A stretch of DNA of 64,000 bases. Origin: Spiroplasma endosymbiont of Aspidapion aeneum (GTDB lineage Bacteria; Bacillota_I; Bacilli_A; Mycoplasmatales; Mycoplasmataceae). The stretch spans positions 1,054,001-1,118,000 of the forward strand of contig NZ_OZ034994.1 of the NCBI RefSeq assembly GCF_964031045.1, in the 5' to 3' direction. Positions 10,210-19,225 of the stretch are shown here, piece by piece. Position numbers and translations under genes: made by a program. The notes below the pieces were generated by a model, which ran no database searches, had not been told where the DNA came from, and saw only the letters and a list, made by a program, of their open reading frames with translations. The stretch's first letter is position 1, and every line of letters starts with the position of its first letter.

Positions 10210-11031
10210 TTACTCGTTATTTGTATCATTAGGTGATACTTCTTCTGTCTGGTCAGTACTTCCTGGTGTAGAATTGTCTTCTTTAATAACTGGCTCAACT
10301 TCTTTTTTTGATTCAACAACTTCTTGTGCTGCAGTATTTGTCACATTAACATTTTCTTCACTAACAACTTTATTATTATTTCTAATTAGGATTTCTAAAC
10401 CATCTTTTTCTTTTAATCCTTTAATATTTTCTTTTATGATGACGAATCCTTTATTTGGGCCGGGACATGAACCTTTTATCAAAATTATATTTTCATTTGT
10501 TAAAACAGATACAACCTCAAGATTTTGAATAGTAACTTGTTCGTTTCCCATTCGACCAGGCATTTTTTTTGATTTTAGGATTCTATTGATAATTGGCCCC
10601 ATTGAACCGATACCCCTGTGATAACCAGAACCATGGCCCATTGGTCCACGACTATAGTTATGTCTTTTAATAACTCCGGCTGTTCCTTTTCCTTTTGATA
10701 TTCCTGTAACATCAACAAATTCACCAGACTTGAATACGTCGCTAACTTTAATATCGTTACCCATTTCGTATCCACTCATATCTCTTATTTCTTTTATGAA
10801 GCGCTTAGGTGTTGAATTTGCTTTTTTAAAATTCCCGATCTCTGGTTTATTTGCAAGATTTTCTCTTTTTTCTCCAGTACCTAATTTAAGTGCTGAGTAA
10901 CCATCTTTATCAACAGATTTAACTTGTAGTACTTTATTGGGTTGTACTTCAATTACTGTTACGGGAATCATTTTTCCGTTTTCTGAAAAAATTTGAGTCA
11001 TCTCAATTTTTCGTCCTAAGATTCCTTTCAT
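10210..11031 (-). CDS. rplC: 50S ribosomal protein L3 with acidic C-terminal extension
   Basis: Assembly initiator protein near the peptidyl transferase centre. Residues 1-220 are a normal L3 ([54 protein letters not shown]). The final ~50 residues are an added acidic, low-complexity tail rich in Glu, Asn, Thr and Val. 273 residues in total against about 210. With L29, S5 and L31 it is one of several extended ribosomal proteins in this genome. Confidence 0.95.
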   Translation of the reverse strand: MKGILGRKIEMTQIFSENGKMIPVTVIEVQPNKVLQVKSVDKDGYSALKLGTGEKRENLANKPEIGNFKKANSTPKRFIKEIRDMSGYEMGNDIKVSDVFKSGEFVDVTGISKGKGTAGVIKRHNYSRGPMGHGSGYHRGIGSMGPIINRILKSKKMPGRMGNEQVTIQNLEVVSVLTNENIILIKGSCPGPNKGFVIIKENIKGLKEKDGLEILIRNNNKVVSEENVNVTNTAAQEVVESKKEVEPVIKEDNSTPGSTDQTEEVSPNDTNNE

Positions 11032-11090
11032 GCGATATTTCCTCCTATTTAGTGTTTATGTATATTGTTATGTTTTTTTGTATATCTTAT

Positions 11091-11402
11091 TTACGCAATT
11101 TTAATTGAAATACTAACACCTTTTGGTAAATTAAGTCTTTGCAATGCATCAATTGATTGTGGTGATGTATTTTTTAAATCTATAATTCTTTGATGTGTTC
11201 GAATTTCAAATTGTTCACGGCTATCTTTATATTTATGAACTGGTCTTAAAATTGTAATAATATTTTTATGAGTTGGTAGCGGGATGGGACCAATTACTTC
11301 AGTTCCTGTAGATTCTGCTGCTGATATAATTTTTTTTGCAGAATTGTCGACCGCAATATGATCAAATCCTTTTATTTTAATTCTAATGTTTTGTTGACCC
11401 AT
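11091..11402 (-). CDS. rpsJ: 30S ribosomal protein S10
   Basis: First gene of the operon. The 103-residue product starts at MGQQNIRIKIKGFDH, chosen because AGGAGG lies upstream and the family begins there; an upstream in-frame ATG only adds leader sequence. IPLPTHKNIITILRPVHKYK and EQFEIRTHQRIIDL are the S10 signatures. S10 is part of the 30S head and, as NusE, of transcription antitermination complexes. Confidence 0.96.
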   Translation of the reverse strand: MGQQNIRIKIKGFDHIAVDNSAKKIISAAESTGTEVIGPIPLPTHKNIITILRPVHKYKDSREQFEIRTHQRIIDLKNTSPQSIDALQRLNLPKGVSISIKIA

Positions 11403-11548
11403 AAAACCTCCTTTTTTAAATACAACTTGTTTTAGTGTATTGTTAATGAACATACAAAATATACACGTGCTAATATTATTACATATTTATTAGTGAATTT
11501 CAACAAAAAAAAGGTTTATTTTCAAATTTTTTATTTTTTTAACATAAA
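11403..11548. other. Gene-free leader between rpsJ and the mobile element
   Basis: AT-rich leader of the ribosomal operon, holding its RBS and promoter. Nothing else is seen. The last five bases (ATAAA, 11544-11548) are repeated immediately beyond the other end of the mobile element. Confidence 0.6.
11476..11503 (-). promoter_or_regulatory. Probable promoter of the S10-spc operon
   Basis: On the minus strand TTGAAA (-35, 11498-11503) is followed after 16 nt by TAATAA (-10, 11476-11481); reading one base further gives TGTAATAAT, a possible extended -10. It lies about 75 nt upstream of the rpsJ ATG and no other gene start lies between. Assigned by eye only. Confidence 0.55.
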
Positions 11549-11587
11549 TTAGAGTGAACCCCAATTGGGACACTTTTTTAAAAAGTC
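11549..11587 (+). repeat. Left terminal inverted repeat of the phage/IS3 element
   Basis: The outer 16 bases (TTAGAGTGAACCCCAA) are identical to the inward reading of the right end at 28837. The next ~23 match at about 14 positions, including a shared AAAAAGTC. Form and sequence resemble ends of IS3/IS150-group elements. Confidence 0.75.
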
Positions 11588-11646
11588 TAGTGAAGTTATA
11601 AAAAAATCACTCAACTGTGCTTGTTTAAATAATACCACGTTAAATC

Positions 11647-11677
11647 AAAAAAGGGTTAAATTTTTATAAATTTAGCC
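11647..11677 (-). terminator. Rho-independent terminator after the transposase gene
   Basis: Minus strand: arms GGCTAAATTT and AAATTTAACC (one G-U pair) with a 4-nt loop, followed by a C and a T6 run. It lies about 30 nt beyond the transposase stop and inside the left repeat end. Confidence 0.65.
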
Positions 11678-11707
11678 ATAAAAAACAATTTTTTTGTTGA
11701 AAAAATG

Positions 11708-12829
11708 CTATATAGCATTTAATACATTTTTTAAGTGGAATTTAGAGTTTTTTTCAGCATTGTATCAACGACATCATTTAATGATGTCGATTATATATTG
11801 ATCTAAAGATTTATAATCATTATTATGTACTGTTCCTTTTTTCAATAATGCATGGAAACTTTCAATTACAACATTATCTGCACAACTCATATAGCGGCCT
11901 TGTGATATAATTAAATTGTATTTTTTACATAAATTTTGATATTTTTGTGATGAATATATTACACAATGATCTGAGTGGACTACAATTTTACTTTGATCAT
12001 TTTTTATTTGCCTAATTTTATTAGCAGCTGCATTTATGTTTGAAATTATTAATTGCATGTTATTTTTTCTACTAATTCTAAAATCAATAATTTCCTTTGT
12101 TGCTGCGTCGATAACAGTTGACATATATGCTCTTTTTCTATTTAGAATTAAATATGTAACATCAGTATATACAGTAGTTAATGGTTCCTTAATTTCAGAA
12201 TATTTTCGATTAACTAGGTCGGGAAATTGATTATAATTTATTTTTTTTCGTTTAGCCTTTTTAATCATTTTGATAACATAATTCGCTATTATTCCAAATT
12301 TATGCATTAGCCGTAATACTTTTTTATGATTTCAGATTATGCCTATTTTTGCTATTATTTTTGTTGCTATACGTCTGTACCCATATTGCTTTCTTGATTC
12401 ATCAAAAACCTCTTTGATTATCTTAATATCCTTTTCATCTTGAATTTGTCTTTTTCAACCCCTTTTTAAGAATTTAAAATATGCACTCTTAGTAATATCA
12501 AGTGCATTTAATAAATTTTTAAGCTTGTAATTTTTAGAATTTTGAATAATAAACTTGTATTTTTCAATCTTGCTATCTTTTTTTACAAGCGAAAAATTCT
12601 TATAAATTTGTAGTGATTGTATAGAGTCAAATTCTGTGTTTTTATAATTTCCACGAGAATTGTTTAATTTTCCTTTTTTAAACGAAGCAATTCAAGATTT
12701 AATTGTTGATCTATTAATGTTATATTCTTCGCTTATTTGTAATATGCTTTTTCCATTAAAAAATCACTTTACTATTTTTCTTCTAAAAATTGGGTCATAT
12801 GTTTTAAATTTTTGTCCTAAATTTGCCAT
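11708..12829 (-). CDS. IS3-family DDE transposase, OrfA-OrfB in one frame
   Basis: 373 residues when TGA is Trp. Residues 1-60 form an OrfA-like helix-turn-helix (FRRKIVKWFFNGKSILQISE, then YNINRSTIKSWIASFKKGK). Residues ~120-170 resemble the OrfB N-terminal helices (KQYGYRRIATKI). The integrase core has D223 (VYTDVTYL), D287 (VVHSDHC) and E323 (CADNVVIESFHALL); the last two are 35 residues apart, the DD(35)E spacing of IS3 elements. IS3 elements usually join OrfA and OrfB by -1 frameshifting; here they are in one continuous frame. GGAG lies 6 nt upstream of the ATG. The 3' end faces the left inverted repeat while its expected partner repeat lies 16 kb upstream. Catalytic residues are intact, so it may be active. 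Confidence 0.88.
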
Positions 12830-12844
12830 AAAATTCTCCAAATA

Positions 12845-12874
12845 AAAAAGGTTTCAATAAGTGAAACCTTTTAA
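12845..12874 (-). terminator. Terminator at the 3' end of the phage gene block
   Basis: Minus strand: AAAAGGTTTC, a 7-nt loop, GAAACCTTTT, then a T-rich run. It separates the last phage gene (lipoprotein) from the transposase, whose RBS lies directly behind it. Confidence 0.75.
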
Positions 12875-12894
12875 CATTTATATTATACCATAAA

Positions 12895-13488
12895 TTATAA
12901 CCAATTTGTTAGTGTTGCAGGAATGTAGTTAAATTGGTTTGATTTTTGGTCATTATCGGTACCATTAATTCAGTTACTATTACCTATAAAAATATATGTA
13001 TTGTATTTTTCGTTAAAATCCTTGAGGGTTGCACCACGTTTTAAAATGTCGCCATCTGCTATATAATCTTCTCAATTTGCTCCACCACTTGTTTTGGCAG
13101 ACCCGCTACCATATAAAACTCATTCATGGTTATTCTTATTATGTGATTCAACATCATCATTTTTATGGAAGAATGTAATCCAAACCTCTAATTTTTCAAA
13201 CAAATAAATAGTTTGATTATCAATACCATTAATTTGAGGAAATACATTCATACTATAAAAATTTCTTACCTTGCAATTTTTATCGTCACTTATAGTATTT
13301 GTAACCAATCACTGTGAATTAATCTCAAATTTAAGAGTTTTTGAAATTTTGTATAATTTATCTCAATCATCATTTGTTAATTCTGTTTTAATTTTAGGAA
13401 CATCAGTGTTGCCAAAACTACAAGAAATTGGTTTTGTTATCACTGAAAACAAACTTATCCCTAAAATAAAACTTAGCATTTTCTTCAT
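12895..13488 (-). CDS. Putative phage-encoded surface lipoprotein
   Basis: 197 residues. The N-terminus is a lipoprotein-type signal peptide (MKKMLSFILGISLFSVITKP) with Cys23 as the likely lipidated residue (PISC). The mature part is hydrophilic, rich in Asn, Asp and Trp (several TGA-coded), and not recognised as a family. It is the last gene before the phage terminator. Position and type resemble cargo genes that alter the lysogen's surface or block superinfection, but that is inference. The start is the only ATG before the signal sequence. Confidence 0.65.
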
Positions 13489-13520
13489 ATATCAAACACC
13501 TCAATTTTATTATATCAAAT

Positions 13521-15614
13521 CTATAAATAAATTTTTAAAAAAGCTATGTCCTGCTTGTTAATATTGAATAGTGAAATATTGTCTAATTCAAGCTCTTTTT
13601 GATTATTAGCTATATCATTGTATAATAATTTAAAATATCACAAACCAGAACCCCAAATACCACTTATCTCAAATAAAATAGGATTAATGATATTGTTAAT
13701 ATCAAAAATATAATTATTATTATCTTTGATTATACTATTTGTAATATTTCTTGTTAAAATTGGGTATTTTGTTCTACAGTATTTATCAGTTAGATCTATT
13801 TGAGATAGAAGCATATATTTAATAATATTAGAATCTGATAATTTTAAATCCTTGGGTTGTGTGCTAGCTAGTTTAGTTTCTTCTATACTTTTATTAATAT
13901 TCTCTCAATAAAATATTTGTGATTTATTATTAAACACATATTGTGAAGTGACAATGTTGTTTATAGGTTCTAAAATATATTTATCTGTTTTGTTTGGAAA
14001 ATTAAAGTATTTTGATCTTAATATAACTTTTATATCATTTACATCGCTAGAAGAATAATCCGAATTATAACCATCTCTTGTAAGAATAAATGTTCATATT
14101 CCAGAACCATTGTCAACATTTCCTATATCACCATTTCAAATAGGAGCTGTAGACATTTCAAAATAGTATGGTAACAATATTGTGTAATCATCATTTCCGC
14201 CATTTGCAATTGAATATGTACCATTAACATATTTGCTTAACATAACCTTAATTTTCTTATAATTTTTATATTGCTCAGATTCAATTATATTACTATATTT
14301 TTTTTCAAATGCAGCTTCTAAACCATCAACATAATCTGAAATATTTTTACCTTCAAATTGTTGCTTATAAAGTGCCATTTTATTTAACCCCTTAGATGAG
14401 TCGCCGTTAATATATCCCGCTCCTTTAAAATTGTTATTATAATTATATGTTGCTGTTAGTACTTCTTGTAACAAATGGTAAATTGCTGAATATTTATGAA
14501 CTACTTCATATTCTATTCTTGCATCTGTTAATGACGTTGGAGTCTTTTTCAATTTAATAACTTGTAATCCATCAGGTGATGTAGATGAATCATATACGTA
14601 GCTAACACCCGGTTTAATCAATCCATCTTCTTCATAATCTTCGCTACTTTGTTGAAAAACATAATAAACAGGGTTGTAACCAACTGCTTTTCAACTCCCA
14701 ACTTCCTTAGTTCCTTTTTCCTTATACCTTACTTGTATTGGATCAACATTAACTGAATCGTGGTCCACTATGTCATCTGCACCCAATAATGTTGATAATG
14801 AATTTTCCTCAATAAAATCCTTACAAGTTTCAAAATCTAAAATAAAGTCATTGAATAATCACAAATTTAAAAAATTTACCTCTCCACTTTCCAAAACTTG
14901 TATTGGATTCAACCAAAGCGGATAAAGCTTGTTTTTTGATGTTATGTCTGCAAATGTTTTGTTACCATCACTATCAAGCCCCAATATTTTAAATGAGTTT
15001 AATAAAAATGTGCCGGGTTTTTTAATTTCAATTCCAGTTACTGTTATGTCTTCTAATTGCTTTCCAATTCTAATAACTATTTGGTTACCATCTTTTGTTG
15101 TTCATGCGTTGATATCTACTAGATTCAATTCTTTCTCTTTAGATATAGAATCCGTTAAAAAACCTTTGTCTGTAATCGATTCAATAATTTTACCATATTT
15201 ATAAATTTGATCATCAGTTATCAATTCAACTTCAGAAACTAAATAAAGCTTATCAAATGACAAATTTGAAAATAATTTATCTTTTGATGTTATTGTTGTT
15301 GAATAAGACTCATAAACTGCTATTTCTCCATCAATATTTGACATTGCTTGCTTGGTGGTATACGCCATTTTTTTTGCTTGCGAAGCATTGACCACAAATT
15401 CGATTTTATCATCTGGATCTACAAAACAAATTTTTAGTGCATTTGGTGAATATTTAACCAGTTCTGAGTTGTCATTTTTAATAACATTCTTTAATGGATA
15501 CAAGTAAAATATAGCGTTTTGTGATGCTGTTAAATAATCTTCATCATTATTAATAGATTCATCTGCTGCCAATTTATCAAATTCATCCATGCCAATTTTA
15601 TTTCAATTTTCCAT
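13521..15614 (-). CDS. Large phage protein of unknown function, probably tail or baseplate
   Basis: 697 residues in one frame through several TGA codons. No signal peptide or membrane helix is seen. The sequence is hydrophilic, rich in Asn, Asp, Tyr and Ser with beta-type patterns, as in tail or fibre proteins, but I recognise no domain. The ATG shares one base with the stop of the 72-residue gene upstream (TAATG). Its place after portal and collar-like genes suggests a role in the tail or receptor contact. Function is not established. Confidence 0.7.
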
Positions 15615-15832
15615 TATATTCCTGCAAATTCTATTTTTTTGTTTTTAGAGTAATTGATCATGTTGAGAGCTTGCGCCACTCAATAAGCCTCAAGAGAAGC
15701 CCATCCATTTTTAATAACGATCTCCTCCAATTCTTTAAAAATTTTTTCTTTATTTTCTAACAAATGATTAAATCTATATTTTTTTAATTTTGAAATTACT
15801 TTATATCTTTTGTTTTTGTGAATTTGGTCCAT
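15614..15832 (-). CDS. Small phage protein, unknown
   Basis: 72 residues (MDQIHKNKRYKVISKLKKYR at the start), basic, mostly helical by eye, with a WASLEAYWVAQALNM segment that is intact only with TGA as Trp. It overlaps the preceding coiled-coil gene by 32 nt and the next gene by one base. Tight packing in the late operon supports it as a real gene. No family recognised. Confidence 0.6.
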
Positions 15833-16244
15833 AAATTTCCTCCATACTGGTGTTCGATATTGTTTTTAGTTGATAATCTAGTTCTGAATACGCTGCATTT
15901 GCTTTATACTCAATTTCTATATTTTTAATATGTAAATTGTCAATTTGTTCATCAATTATGTCATTTTTAGTGTTGATATTGTCAATTTCCTCATTAATTT
16001 TACTAATTACTGACTCAATTTTTTCCAATTGTTGCTCTAATTTGTGATTTTTGAAGATGATATTGGTTGTATTTTCATTTGATTTTTGGTTGCTATAGTT
16101 AACTCTTTCAATTAAAATATGACATTTTTCTTGTTCTAATTGCTGAAGCTTTCTAATTTTATCTGCCTTTATAGATTTCTTTTTGGGGTTAAAATATTCC
16201 TCTCTTAAGTGAATTTTATGATTATTCATATTCTCTAAAAACAT
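15801..16244 (-). CDS. Coiled-coil phage protein, unknown
   Basis: 147 residues. The start is placed at MFLENMNNHKIHLREEY, which has GGAG 5-6 nt upstream; the frame is open further but overlaps the upstream gene. Residues ~35-125 show heptad-like Ile/Leu spacing with many Glu, Lys and Asn (INEEIDNINTKNDIIDEQID), so a coiled coil is likely. It follows the collar/fibre-like gene and may be a fibre chaperone or structural rod; neither is shown. Confidence 0.6.
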   Translation of the reverse strand: MFLENMNNHKIHLREEYFNPKKKSIKADKIRKLQQLEQEKCHILIERVNYSNQKSNENTTNIIFKNHKLEQQLEKIESVISKINEEIDNINTKNDIIDEQIDNLHIKNIEIEYKANAAYSELDYQLKTISNTSMEEIYGPNSQKQKI

Positions 16245-16257
16245 AAAAACTCCATTC

Positions 16258-17835
16258 TTATTTAATTTTTTTATAGAAATGAACATATAAACCAGCTGGA
16301 TAGTTTTTTTCATTTCATCTATCATTATCTGATGAATAGTCACCAAAAATTCAGTTTGTTTGTTTAATTCCGCTTAAACTTTCTTGTATAGCAGTTCCAT
16401 GGGCTAAATGTGCGTTTGATTGGCCGGAACTAAGTCCGCCTAAATTAGAGGAACCATCTTGTATCTCATCTGAGTATACAACTTGACCACCTTGACTTGA
16501 ATAGGAAAAAAAATTTATATGGCTATGACTTACATCGGTTATTGTGTGGAGGTGATTGGCAACTCGTCCATTTGATTCGCCCACATGGCCAGGTGAAGAA
16601 ATCAATGTCCATCCATACCCATCATTAAAACTTGTATTAACAATTTCTCAATATTCAGGGTCTGGAGTTATAGATGTATCAAATGGCAATATAACACCAA
16701 TAGGTAAAATAACATCGATATAATTTTGTAATGTTAAATTGTTCATTGTGTCAATTTTAGTATTTTTAATCAAATTTACAAATGATGCATTTAATAAATC
16801 ATCAATTTTTTTGCTAACATTTTTTATAACATAATTAGTTAATGCGTCATTTAATGCAATTGCATTTATAAAATCGCTATCTTTTGCTAATATTGCTCCA
16901 GCTTGTTCGCTCAGCAACTTTTTAAATTCTTTATCAGACAAAATATTTTTCTTCAATAATTCTTGTAGATCTTTATTTAGTGCAACATTTTTAATGAATT
17001 GACTGTCTTTTTCTAATAATTTATCTATAGCATTTTCTAACGATGTTTGAAATTGCTTGTCATTGTCAAGCAATTCTTGTAATTTTATTTCCAACTTAGC
17101 ATTTCAATTTGAATTATTTAGTGCATTATTTTGTAGATTTTCATTTAAAATTTTATTTACTGATAGTCTTTCCTCTAAAGGAGTTTCAGCTATATCAACA
17201 AAATCTTTTATAAAATTGCTGTCTCTTTTAAGGGAATCAAATTTTTCAAGAATTTCAATATCTATTTCTTCATATATCAAATCCAATTCTGAATGAACCT
17301 CATTTTCAAATTCTTTTAATTGGGATAATAGCACAACATCATCATAATTTAAAGTATTTAAATATTGATTTACTTGTATTGGATCATTATATAAATTCAT
17401 AGCAGGTCTTATATTTGTTAATTCTAGAGATTTTAGTGCTGTTGGGCTAAAAATATCTTTGTAGTCACGATTATCATATTTATAGCTACTATTATAACTG
17501 TATCCGTCCGTATCACTATAATTAGTAACAACATTAGATTGAACCGGTAATTTCCCATATAGAATCGATGTAAATGTATAAAACAAGCAATTTTTTATCA
17601 TCCGCTTTAGTTTACTGTTTAAATTTGAAAAATTTACATGATCAAAGAAATTAATAAAGTACAAATTTATGCAGTATTGAATGTCAATTGTTATTGTTGA
17701 TCACATTTCGTCCAATGTTGAAAATTCATTCCTTCACTTTGACGGCAAACCTATTAATTTTTGAATTCCGTATCGATTCTCATTTAAATAGTCATCTAAT
17801 TTAAATCAAGGAGACTCATATTCTTTATTTATCAT
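16258..17835 (-). CDS. Putative phage tail fibre/collar protein
   Basis: 525 residues in one frame when TGA is Trp. The N-terminal ~190 residues are an unassigned domain. Residues ~190-370 are helical and Asp/Lys/Leu-rich with repeating LEKDSQFIKNVALNKDLQEL-type units. From ~378, PIGVILPFDTSITPDPEYW followed by GYGWTLISSPGHVGESNG resembles the tail-collar fold of fibre tips, and a His-rich stretch (HLHTITDVSHSHI) follows. The start overlaps the portal stop by 11 nt. Collar assignment rests on pattern resemblance only. Confidence 0.6.
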
Positions 17836-18955
17836 CTTTATTAACCTCTTTTTTTGTTGCTTGCAATGTTGTATTATCCAACGATTTTATGATGAAGCTT
17901 ACAAATTTGGAATATGGTATTTCAAAAATAATATCATTAATATTTTTAGATATGCCACTCATTTTTTCCAAAATAAAACAAACATTTTTGAATACATTTT
18001 CAAAATACATTTTATTAATAGCTAGCATGTCATATGCAGTTTTGTTGATCAAACCAATTTCTAAAATACTTTTTTGTGCAGAATCATTATCGTCATCAAT
18101 CATTGCTTTTAAAGATTTTTTAAGCAACAATTCAACATTTTGATTAAATGTATATATATCATTTAAATTTGTAGTTGATGGTGTATAAATCGACTTACTA
18201 GCACCACCCTCAAAATTACTACTATCAATATTAATTGTTGGTTGTTGATATTCTGCAATATCAACGTCATTTGATATTTCCCCGGATTCACTTATGTTTT
18301 CTTTTGCCTTTTTTTGTTGTGCATTCAGTAATTGATCTGGTAAAACATTAAATGACATATCAACCAATTTTGCAATATCACTAAAATTATTTAATCCCAT
18401 TTGCTGAGGGGATGAATTGATTATCACAACTGGAATGTATCCTGCCTTTTTTGGATTGAATGATGTTAAATAATTTTTTGCATAATTATTATCAAAATCA
18501 CATAAGATATTTTTATTTACTTTTGAACCATTTAAATTTAAAATCGTTGATTGCGGAACACCCTCAGCAATATTGTATTCAATAACAACCTTATATGTTG
18601 TTTTGCTTAATTCAATAGTATCGATTTCAACACAAATTTGGGTTAATTTATTTTGCTTCTTAAGTAACGTATAATTAATTATTTTTACAACTTCAATATA
18701 ATAACTATCCCCAAATTCGGAAATATGGATGGCATAATAATTATTTTGAAAGCCGTAAAAGAGCGCATTGTAGATAATGTCATACCAGTTACTGTTGTTA
18801 TTTTTTCAATTATTAAACACATCACTATTACACATTATATTATTAATATCAAACGAGTTTATACGTTCAACACAAATTTGATTAATTATGTCTTGTGCAC
18901 GTTTATTCTCTGGAAATCCATATCTGTTATTGATCATCATCCTATTTTTATCCAT
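17825..18955 (-). CDS. Putative phage portal protein
   Basis: 376 residues. The order terminase, then this gene, fits a portal, and the middle segment GYIPVVIINSSPQQMGLNNF, followed by DIAKLVDMSFNVLPDQLL, resembles the strand-and-stem-helix part of portal proteins. The N-terminal part has NRMMINNRYGFPENKRAQDI and a YAIHIS/YYIEVVKI strand pair. The C-terminal 120 residues are helical. Start: GAGGTG 4 nt before ATG 18955. Slightly short for a portal (usually 400-500). A candidate structured RNA lies directly upstream in its leader. Confidence 0.6.
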
Positions 18956-18973
18956 ATACACCTCAAATTATGA

Positions 18974-19164
18974 CGCTATCGTGTCACCCTTGTTTTTTAG
19001 GAAAATTTGATTCTCTTAAAAAAGATTGAGCAACTTTCTGTTGTTTAAGGGAACCTTTGACAAAAAAATAAATTTTTTTGCCGCTCCCCATACAACAAAA
19101 GGGCGGCAATGTTTTTTCAAGGAATAAAATTCCCATAAAACACTTGGTGACACGATGCGTGTTT
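18974..19164 (-). ncRNA. Candidate structured RNA (~190 nt) between terminase and portal genes
   Basis: A consensus promoter (19171-19199) predicts a transcript starting near 19164. Its first bases CGCATCGTGTCACC (19159-19146) pair with GGTGACACGATAGCG (18988-18974) in 14 pairs with one bulged A, closing a loop of ~157 nt. Inside are a GGAAT/ATTCC hairpin (19120-19132), a TTGCCGC/GCGGCAA stem (about 19109-19078) and a CAAC/GTTG hairpin. The segment is less AT-rich than its surroundings. It ends just before the portal RBS, so it may be a stand-alone RNA or a structured leader. A 73-codon frame (from 19205) also crosses it, but starts upstream of the promoter's start point. No known RNA family recognised. 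Confidence 0.55.
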
Positions 19165-19170
19165 GCACAA

Positions 19171-19199
19171 ATTATAACAAGAAATTTTCTAATAATCAA
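19171..19199 (-). promoter_or_regulatory. Strong promoter driving the RNA/portal region
   Basis: Minus strand: TTGATT (19194-19199), 17-nt spacer, TATAAT (19171-19176), with TG one base before the -10 (TTGTTATAAT, extended -10). It is the best promoter match inside the element and lies in the intergenic space between terminase and portal. Confidence 0.75.
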
Positions 19200-19225
19200 T
19201 AGCATTTTGATTTCAGGTTATTTTT
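19199..19225. repeat. 27-bp repeat, copy 1
   Basis: Matches 25617-25643 at 25 of 27 positions (ATAGCATTTT, one variable base, ATTTC, one variable base, GGTTATTTTT). This copy spans the end of the terminase gene and abuts the promoter at 19171; the other lies before the scaffold gene. Both stand at the head of a structural gene group. Confidence 0.6.

Noticed and set aside
10575-10775. Minus-strand frame inside rplC
   Set aside because: Shadow of the L3 gene in another frame, with no conserved motif.
11549-11587. Junction promoter formed when the two ends meet in a circle, as in IS911
   Set aside because: I joined the ends on paper with a 3-5 nt spacer and found no convincing -35/-10 pair, so I do not claim it.
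12830-12894. A right-hand IS end next to the transposase, which would make a simple 1.3-kb IS
   Set aside because: The bases upstream of the transposase hold only the RBS and a terminator; nothing resembles the terminal repeat there.
18984-19205. 73-codon minus-strand frame over the RNA candidate
   Set aside because: Its start lies upstream of the predicted transcript start, it overlaps the consensus promoter, and its sequence (Cys-rich, no RBS) looks accidental. Kept as the main alternative to the RNA call.
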